Part shown: positions 56,468-64,000 of the stretch, piece after piece
Layout: each line of letters starts with the position of its first letter
Position numbering within the stretch: position 1 is the stretch's first letter
NCBI GenBank assembly: GCA_949152475.1
Contig: OX424566.1
Location: forward strand, 14,655,177 to 14,719,176
Origin: Terebella lapidaria
Lineage: Eukaryota > Annelida > Polychaeta > Terebellida > Terebellidae
Length of the DNA: 64,000 nt
Direction of reading: 5' to 3'
Made by a program: the position numbers and the translations under genes
The notes under the pieces: model-generated
Databases searched by the model: none
Told to the model about the DNA's origin: nothing
Seen by the model: only the letters and a program-made list of their open reading frames with translations

Positions 56468-57834
56468 ATATGCAAAAAGGTCTTGTTGCATGCTGGTGAC
56501 ATATTTTGTGTACTTATCAACCAGATTGTGATGACGTCCATAGAATTTCTTGAAAGCAGCTATTAGTCTTGGTAAAACGTTTCCTCGTCGCAGCAGAGAC
56601 TAGCTGGTAACTTCGGTGAACATAGTCCTCATATCTGCAACTAGCTCAGAGTCTTGGATAGCGTATGAGTTGTGAGACAAACACGCCATATGGTGGCAAT
56701 ATTAGCGTAACCTTAATAACGTTACTAATAAATAGAAATAGAAAACTTAATAGAAAAGTAATAGCGTAACTTGCAGCCAGTTCTTATGATTAGGATACAG
56801 GTATTTCCGAAGCTCGAGCAAGACAGGTGCCCGGAGGTGGGTTGAATATTATAGACTGTAAATATTGCCAATGCATTAATACAGGATTGTCTCCCATAAT
56901 GGGTCATATAGATGACATGATTACCAAGATTTGCATCCCCAGCGTAACCTATATAGGTGGTGTATGGCTGGCCAAATAGGGCAAATTCAACCGCCAATTT
57001 TAGGGGAAAATGGTTGGCTAAATGGTACATATTTGACCGGATCAGTCACCGGCCGCCAATTTTAGCAAACAAAAGAAGAAAAAAAGAAAAGAAAATCGCG
57101 TCGTCGCATCACTTTTTCGGGGACCCCACTTACCAGAACCATAATACCTTTTTTGGCCTAAAATGCAAAAAGGTCTTGTTGCATGCCGGTGACAGATTTT
57201 GTGTACTTATCAACCAGATTGTGATGACGTCCATAGAATTTCTTGAAAGCAGCTATTAGTCTTGGTAAAACATATCCTTGTCGCAGCAGTTTAGAGACTA
57301 GCTGGTAACTTCGGTGAACATAGTCCTCATATCTGCAACTAGCTCAGAGTCTTGAATAGCGCATGAGTTGTGGGACAAACACGCCATATGGTGGCGATAT
57401 TAGCGTAACCTTAATAACGTTACTAATAAATAGAAATCTTAAATAGAAAACTAATAGCGTAACTTGCAGCCAGTTCTTATGATTAGGATACAGGTATTTC
57501 CGAAGCTCGAGCAAGACAGGTGCCCGGAGGTGGGTTGAATATTATAGACTGTAAATATTGCCAATGCATTAATACAGGATTGTCTCCCATAATGGGTCAT
57601 ATAGATGACATGATTACCAAGATTTGCATCTCCAGCGTAACCTAAATAGCGTAGCTAATAAATAGAAAACGAAAACCTACTTAGAAAACTAATAGCAGCC
57701 AGTTCTTATGATTAGAGAGGTGGGTTGAATATAATAGACTGTAAATATCGCCAATACAGTAGTACAGGTTTGCCTCCCATAATGGGTCATATAGAGAACA
57801 TGATTACAAAGAATTGCACCTGGCATATATCCCA
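56252..57834 (+). repeat. Tandem duplication, about 700 bp x 2.3
   Basis: GTATGGCTGGCCAAA starts at 56,252 and 56,962, and later landmarks repeat at an offset of 694 bp (for example TTGATGACGTCC-like phrases at 56,528 and 57,222). A third, partial copy runs from about 57,650 to 57,834. The unit contains an array fragment (matching 1,040-1,250) and the right half of the MITE, so the duplication came after the MITE insertion. Confidence 0.8.
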
Positions 57835-58284
57835 CTCTGCATCGTATTTTCAAGACAGTAAGCCACAGCGATCAGCGTAGAATCTACACATACAATTTTA
57901 ATAAGCTGCGTATTGGCCCGTTATGCTGTATGTATGTAATGTATGCTATCCCTTTATGACTCACCAGTATAGGACTAGTGTTTTGTGTCTGCCATTATAA
58001 AGTGTAAATAGCGTACAGATCCCTATGAAATTTTATAGATATAAACACCAATAGTAATGCATTTATAAAATCTATTGGAATGATCAGTGTGCATTTACCT
58101 ATTAGACTGCTACAAATTAGACGGCTACATAGCGATACGACTGAAATCAGAATTAAGTCATGTACATAATAGCTGCAGTATCCGTAAATATGATCACAAC
58201 TTACAACCGATAGGACGCCAAAGTAATAGAAGTTGTTTTATACACGAGAGCACTCGTCTCTCAAATTAATATTTATGTTGTTAA
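57835..58284. other. Spacer before the pogo-type transposase
   Basis: No match to the array and no ORF of note. It probably contains the 5' terminal region of the pogo-type element, but I found no inverted repeat pairing with the 3' side. Confidence 0.4.
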
Positions 58285-60060
58285 TTGATTGTAAACGGAA
58301 TCAATGGAATCAATTTTCAGTTGAGTAGTCAAGTTGGAAGCACCCGCAAGAGACCACATGTCCGTGTGTATTCTCAATCCAGTGTCGATGCAGCAGTGGC
58401 AGGTGTTAGAGATGGCGGAATGTCACTGCGTCAATCTGCCTTAAAATACGGTGTGCCCAGGAGTACACTAAGTGATAAATTGGCGAGTAAAACCCCTGTA
58501 ATATCATCTCAGGGTCCTTGTACTGTATTGTCAATAAATGAAGAAAAGGTACTTGTAACGTAGTGTATTTCCATGGGGAAGATGGATTTTGGCAGAACGC
58601 GAGATGAGGTGTTGGATCGGGTTAAAACCATCCTGAAAGATGATGGAAGAGCGAATCCCTTCAAGGAATCAAGACCAGGAAAAGACTGGTGGTATGCATT
58701 TATCAAGAGGAACCCGGAATTGTCTCTGCGCACACCTATGCAGCTCGAGAAGCAGAGAGCGCATGTGACCACCGAGAAGCTGGAGAAATGGTTTAAAGAT
58801 TTCAAGGGCTATATGGTGAATGAAGGTTTAGAGTCCATTTTGTCTGACACGTCTCGTATTTACAACGCAGATGAGAGTGGGTTTCCTCTCAACCCCAAAT
58901 CAGGCAAAATTCTGAGTAAAAAGGGCATTCCGCATGTTTACAATTTCTGTTCAATCAACAAATCACTTTCCTGTCGTGTTGTAGTGCCTCTGGGCATTAC
59001 ATCAATCCACTAATTCTTTTCCCTGGGCAGCGATTTTCCTACAATCCCTTGCAGGATTTTCCTACCGCACACATGGGTCGGACTGGAAGTGGATGTATGG
59101 ATAAAGAGCTGTTTGCAAGGTGGCTTCGTGACATTTTTGTAAAAGAGGTGAAAGACCGCTGCGTGAAGAAGCCTGTTACAGTACTTCTACTGTTGGATGG
59201 CCATGCAACACATACATCATGGGAAGTCAGCCAAATTGCTGCCGACAATCAAATTATTATGTATTGCCTCCTTGAGCATGCATCACACATTATTCAGCCT
59301 CATGATCTAACCATTTTTGGTTCGTTGAAGCACTCATGGAAACAGGCCGTCAGATCATTCCAGAATCAAGAGGACAACATTGGCGAGGTCGTCAGGAAGA
59401 ATAATTTTGCTGGCGTGTTCAAGAAAGCATGGGAGAAATCCGCAACTTTGGAAAATGCAATTTCAGGGTTCAGCAGATCTGGTATATTCCATTTCTGTCC
59501 AGATAAAGTCGTTTCATCTGTCAAGGTTCAGCCTAGTCTGATTTATGTCAATCAAGCTGTACATGAGTCACCTTCCACATCGGGTACATCTGGGAACCCT
59601 GTTTCGGATGTCGCTCCAGATCCTAATCCAGTGAATGCGTCAGAAACTTCTCTGCCTCCTCTTCCTGTTGAGTCCTTAGCCTCTGCTCCTGGTGTTACTT
59701 CTTACATCTCTGTCGTGGCCAAGTCAGGTCTATTCAATGCTGAAGTGACTCCATCTTGCTCTTTGCCCTCCTCCACCTCACGCAGTTCAGTATCCCCCGC
59801 TTTTGAGGCAAATCTGAAGCTCCCTCGTGTTCGTCCCAGGCCCAGCCGTGTCGTTTCAACTAGAGTGATCATGCCGAAAGCAATTTCAGGAATCTGTTGG
59901 AGTATCTGATTTCCGGAATCTGTTGGAGGAAAAAAAGAAGAAAAAAGAAGAAGAAGAGTTAGCAAAGCGTGAGCGAAAAGAGCAAAGAGAACAGAAGAAA
60001 CGGGAAAAGGAATTGTTAAAAGAAAAACGAAGCAACAAGAAGAAGGAAAACAACAAATAA
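58285..60060 (+). pseudogene. Pogo/Tigger-type transposase (DDE_1 superfamily), broken
   Basis: From the N-terminus there is a Psq-like helix-turn-helix (about 58,345-58,500, with M-S-L-R-Q-S-A-L-K-Y-G-V-P), then a CENP-B-like second DNA-binding part ending G-K-D-W-W-Y-A-F-I-K-R-N-P. The catalytic domain has all three Asp: Y-N-A-D-E-S-G-F (Asp codon 58,870), L-L-D-G-H-A-T-H-T-S (59,196) and Q-P-H-D-L-T-I-F-G (59,304), the last two separated by 35 residues. A Ser/Pro-rich stretch and a lysine-rich coiled coil (59,930-60,060) follow. Breaks: TAG at 58,561-58,563, a frameshift near 58,985, TGA at 59,907-59,909 beside a short local duplication, and TAA near 60,057. The enzyme would have cut and pasted the element at TA sites. 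Confidence 0.9.
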
Positions 60061-60306
60061 AAAAAACTTAAAACTACTAACAGCGTTGTAAAAAATCAAT
60101 CAAAAAATGTAAACCTAGAGACCGATAATGGTTCATCACACGAGGATTCTATCTGCCCAGGTAGTAAGTCTGTGGAAGATCAGGATGCCCTGATCGGATG
60201 CGACAACTGCCCACTCTGGTGGCATCCAGAATGTAGTGGCATTGAATACATGGATCGTGAAGAGTTGTCAGAAATTTATTTTGTCTGCAATATCTGTAGC
60301 AAATAG
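60061..60306 (+). pseudogene. PHD-finger tail of the pogo-type transposase
   Basis: The frame of the lysine-rich tail continues after the TAA and reads L-I-G-C-D-N-C-P-L-W-W-H-P-E-C-S-G-I, then F-V-C-N-I-C-S-K and TAG at 60,304-60,306. This is the last three quarters of a PHD zinc finger (Cys4-His-Cys3). Upstream only one Cys (I-C-P-G-S-K) is present where two are expected, so one metal ligand seems lost. PHD fingers read histone tails, and their fusion to pogo-type transposases is known from several marine invertebrates. It belongs to the same former protein. Confidence 0.75.
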
Positions 60307-60830
60307 ATTCTCCAAAAGATGAAAATCAACAAAATATTACTACTTTAACAACTTCATAATCAACTCAAACTGAAACTGCATTCTACATTACATACTAGGG
60401 TCAATTCATGTACATTAAAATTGTAATGAAACTACACACCATTTCGGTGACATAGTATTTATAGTGCTATGAATCAATGTGTAATTCTTAAAATTCAATG
60501 ATAGTTAGAATTCATCCCGGTCTCCAAGCACCGACATACTGTATAAACTTATGCGATTTAGGAAATTATGCAAATACGTTTATCGTTATAGTCAATGGAC
60601 CATTTCACAGAGACTCACACCAATATGTAAACATTTCTGGACCAATCAGAAGCCGGAGGACATAAGGTAATTTCCCTGTCTACTCTTTCTGTTTGGTAAA
60701 TGTCCATTTCTCTATTCTCAACGGTTTTTTTTCTTCACATGATCGCTTGCGCGTGCACGTGCAGGGGCGCATTTATGCTACTGAAAACACTTTTGGATTG
60801 TCATACGCTGCAACAGAACCCCGTGTTCTG
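60307..60830. other. 3' flank of the pogo-type element
   Basis: AT-rich sequence without ORFs. It presumably includes the 3' terminal repeat of the element, which I could not place. A GC-richer patch with GCGCGTGCACGTGCAGG lies near 60,750. Confidence 0.4.
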
Positions 60831-62830
60831 CCCTCAATAGCCATCTCCTCTGAAATTGCTGCAAATGACTGACTCAGTTGAATGTAAGTATCAATCTATT
60901 ACCACCAATATAGCCAAATTTTGATGATTTCAATAACAAACGTAAAATACATTTTGCAATAGGAACAAAGCCCGACCAAACAGTTTATCAAAAGACACAC
61001 TATATCCAATTGGGCAAACCATACATCAAAGTTTGCTATGTCGTACACGCGGTTCCATTGGACTCGATTGTTTTCGCACCAAATCGTCGTGTCAGTTTAT
61101 GAATTTCTCAGAAAAAGTTTCAAGTAATTCGCACGTGTGAACACAACCATAATATTATTTTGGGCCTAATAATGCATCACTCAAAAATGTATCAGCCTAT
61201 ATATATGTTAATCTAATTATGCATGACTGATGCGTTTCAGTCTTTTTACCCAAATGCTAATATTCACATTAGATCGCATTACCAAGGTATCAACAGGACG
61301 TTATACTGTAATTTTGTCACTGTCTCTTCATGGATATGATGCACATATCTGGGCTAATTTGAACCAAAGCCTGACAACCGTCGTTCATTGAGCTTATGAC
61401 GATACCCAGTTAATGTGCTATGGGCAATTAGGTCCCGATGCTCTGGTATTGTTCAAGAGCCTATGTGAATCTTTGGATAGGTATATTATGGAACAAAACT
61501 GCTCTGCTCTGGAGAGATAAATACGGCTAAAAAAGCACTCATGTTCGATTAAATCCCCACATTTACACAAGCCTCAAATCACTTGCTACTGTTTCTAAGT
61601 GTGTTTCTTACTCGTGTGGGGTCAAGTTAGCTCTTGAAGGTTTATTTGCTGAAATAATTTCTCCGAATATGAACTAAAATATTTTCTAAAAGTACCGCTC
61701 TACAACATCAATGTATGTATCAACCTATTACCGCCGTTAACCAAATTTTGATGATGCCAATGAAAAACCTAATGTCAAAAACTTTCAGACAAAGCCCAAC
61801 CAAACATTCATATCTGAAGCCACACTGGTGTCATCAGGGGCAGACAGTGTGTAATTATAGTTGTTTCTACTGTACACCAGATGATATTAGTGTACAACTG
61901 CCCAACAACTTATCAAAACAATTTAGAAATCCGAAACAAACCCCGTGAAATAGGTGTATGACAAGTAAATAAGTACCCAATCACAAGTCAAAAGGCTAAA
62001 TGACAGTCTGTGAGCCTGACACAACTATCTTGTCCATCAATATAAAAACATCTCAACAAGTGGCAAATGCTGCTGAAAATGTTTCGATTGTCACCCATAG
62101 ACCGGTTAGGCAGTGCATTTCCGCCCTCTTCGCTGTGAACAATGGATGATTGATGGACTTTATATTTCTCCAGTTTCGTTCCACTGTCTCGAATTCCATA
62201 CAAGTAACTGGACCTCCTCAAACAAAACTGTCTAATCATTGATATGTAAATTGAATTGTGTAAAACTGAAATACTCTCCTGTTGGGAACAATTCCTGTGA
62301 CACAATTTCATACGTTGGTAAATTGCTTACAATGTAGACACAGCCACCACTCTATTGTTGGTATAATGACAGATTTCCATTACACTTTTGAAGTGTCATT
62401 TGCAGGTTCCTCAACGCCTCCCCAATTGTTGAATCAGATGTGTAACTATAAGGGATGAGGTTCCTCTTTGCCACCAGGATCGCCACCATGTAATTCGGGT
62501 ATAGATAAACCATAGAAACAGTCTACTGTGCCAAATACATACAAAAACGGAATAATGTTGCATTGAAAGTTTGTCATGTTTGTTTTTTGCATATTGGAGA
62601 CAATGAACATGACGCTTTTTTTACAATTTTATGGGCATAATAGACTGTTTTATAGCCCCAAAAGCACATGTCATCAGCAGGTACCCCATTGGGGGCACTC
62701 TGCCGTTGTGATAGCGTGATGCGTCACTTGGCATGCCAGGAATGTCCTCAGCACTCGTGCCTGTCTCAGAATGTATCATGAATATCGGCAAGTGTAGGTT
62801 TTCCAGACAATATCAACTAATTTATATCAT
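60831..62830. repeat. Array unit, copy E
   Basis: Matches 31,190-32,170 for most of 60,831-62,110, and the landmarks of 6,660-6,840 recur at 62,365-62,790. Two reverse copies of the 365 bp repeat family are inserted: 60,888-61,005 (absent at the matching site near 31,275) and 61,713-62,003 (absent near 32,080). Confidence 0.7.
61988..62311 (-). pseudogene. Copy E of the minus-strand tail segment
   Basis: This 107-codon minus-strand frame contains G-G-N-A-L-P-N-R and C-F-Y-I-D-G-Q-D-S-C-V-R-L-T-D-C-H. The G-N-A-L-P-D-R and I-D-R-Q-D-N-C motifs stand in the same relative order and frame in the copies near 15,850 and 22,980. The V-E-R-N-W-R-N part of the tail motif is present near 62,185 but in a neighbouring frame, so there has been at least one frameshift. 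Confidence 0.35.
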
Positions 62831-63614
62831 AATATCTCACCTTCCTAACAAGGGAAGGCACTAAGAATATGTGATTTTTAGGTTTCGGATTGGTCTGAGA
62901 ACTCATTGGCATGGTATTGCATTCGACACGCGTTGTCATTTGTACTGTTCATATTGTTTAATGAATAAATCTCTCAGAAATTCTGCACAAAATATGAGAA
63001 AGGGATATTATTATGTTTTCAATTTTCACATTTTTGTCAGAATTGTTTTGTTGAAAACATGCAATATGAACTTTGGCAGATGTTATGTTTCAAAAACTGT
63101 TTATAGAAATTATAATATAGAAGAAAACAATTTATAGAAATGGAACTCTCCATATCTAGCGTTATAAAGTGTATAAATTCCTTTGCCCCAAAAAACTTAA
63201 TTCGCCGATAGCAGCAATTTCAATTTTTAAATGGGTCTGTGAAGCAAAATTGGTCTGAAATCAGGGAACTATTTGTTTTAAGATATGTGGAACAAGAAAA
63301 AACCTTGGACTTATTGGACTTATAATAACTTTGTGGAGTATATTTCTAGAATGCTCGACATAGAACAAAGGTATTAACATTTTCAAATAAGGAATCAAAC
63401 GTGATGATTTGAGTGTTGATGAGGAATTTGACCTTTGATGACCTTTCGATGGGGGCACAAAAGTCATTGTAAAATAACCCCAAACGTATAGCACACCTAT
63501 GGAGTTGTACTTTTATATAAGCTTGAACTCATGGACGCATAGGCCTGCAAACCAATTTATAAGTAAATAATGCTGACCAATGTACAAGTAATATGAGACT
63601 TTAATGTTGTAACA
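62831..63614. other. Unassigned AT-rich sequence
   Basis: No match elsewhere in the window and no recognisable domain in its short ORFs (up to 88 codons). Confidence 0.5.
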
Positions 63615-63830
63615 GTAGTGTATGGTTGCCCAGTTAGTACAGTTCGTATGTGGACTGACTTCTCACCAATGCAGTTGGTTCGGGCTGGAGCTCAATCCCC
63701 GGGCTTGGCAGTATGGAGAGTACGTGGTCGCCAAATCAGACAAAAGGGTTTTCGCCAGGTTCTCTGATTTCTTTGGATGACAATGACCACCCTTACGCCA
63801 AGATCCGAGTCAACAAAAGATATTTATAAG
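63615..63830 (+). mobile_element. tRNA-derived SINE
   Basis: The head has an A-box-like TGGTTGCCCAGTTAGTAC and a B-box-like GGTTCGGGCT with CTCAATCCCC, as in tRNA-derived RNA polymerase III promoters. The body has GGGTTTTCGCCAGGTTCTCTG and TTTCTTTGGATGACAATG, a worn form of a central domain shared by many marine-invertebrate SINEs. It ends near ACGCCAAGATCCGAGTCAAC. A fragment of the same body lies in reverse at 51,970-52,065. The promoter boxes are imperfect, so it is probably inactive. Confidence 0.55.
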
Positions 63831-63839
63831 CTTATGCTC

Positions 63840-64000
63840 ATCAGTTGTTGCAAAATAAATAAAGTATAATATTGTATGGAAAATGTGTGTGTATAGTTTT
63901 ATGCATTTAAACAATATACAGAATTGTGAATAACCATGTGAAAACTTGTGGAACGTTTTGACATAAACTTGCCATCTGGTGCGTAGGAATTCGGAATCCA
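63840..64000. repeat. Start of a further large array copy
   Basis: Nearly identical to 32,190-32,340 and related to the stretch around 380 and 20,545. The array therefore continues beyond the right edge of the window. Confidence 0.85.

Noticed and set aside
63660-63720. tRNA gene
   Set aside because: A- and B-box-like sequences are present but no cloverleaf can be folded convincingly; the SINE body downstream explains them.

Overview
The window looks like AT-rich nuclear DNA of an animal, most likely a marine invertebrate. A mollusc-like or other lophotrochozoan source is my low-confidence guess, from the repeat types: a SINE with a shared marine-invertebrate tail, a pogo transposase fused to a PHD finger, and AGGTCA-rich dispersed repeats. 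There are no closely packed genes, no ribosome binding sites and no operons. I found no rRNA gene and no convincing tRNA gene. No host gene is intact from end to end.

Nearly all of it is one diverging array. A unit of about 4.4-5.3 kb recurs in tandem, and a block of about 9 kb has been duplicated more recently (20,540-29,737 against 32,310-40,893, mostly near-identical in the right half). A third, older copy fills 1-8,593. Degenerate copies occupy 15,562-20,185, 29,738-32,220, 43,944-49,500, 52,741-53,700 and 60,831-64,000. Because the same site is present several times, later insertions can be read against an empty paralogous site. This defines a foldback element (1,874-2,659), a palindromic MITE with TA duplication (28,594-29,157), a G16-bearing insertion (22,508-22,692), a second palindromic MITE (56,045-56,467) and a LINE-like tail (1,370-1,501).

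The GC-rich island at 8,594-15,557 is a complete-ended Ty3/Gypsy-type LTR retrotransposon with 816 and 813 bp LTRs and a 4 bp target duplication. Its gag is nearly intact and it keeps a retropepsin. Reverse transcriptase, RNase H and integrase survive only as short stubs, and a coiled-coil ORF sits at the 3' end. The motif TTCGCGGAA is repeated about 28 times in its LTRs and leader, including a 15 bp tandem array just upstream of the TATA box.

Other mobile remains are a Tc1/mariner transposase (about 41,957-42,780), a 49 bp minisatellite (43,127-43,943), a nested element with long inverted ends and a Gypsy integrase relic (49,524-52,740), a 1.3 kb element rich in AGGTCA half-sites (54,248-55,541), and a pogo-like transposase with lysine-rich tail and PHD finger (58,285-60,306).

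The most interesting possibility is that the array is a decayed, tandemly amplified gene family on the minus strand. The same minus-strand peptide motifs recur in the same frame in well-diverged copies. They include a hydrophobic membrane-spanning segment followed by a tail with the core V-D-I-D-T-x-x-R-N-T-R-N, and an upstream segment with H-I-H-N-L and Q-H-W-M-H. I cannot name the family.
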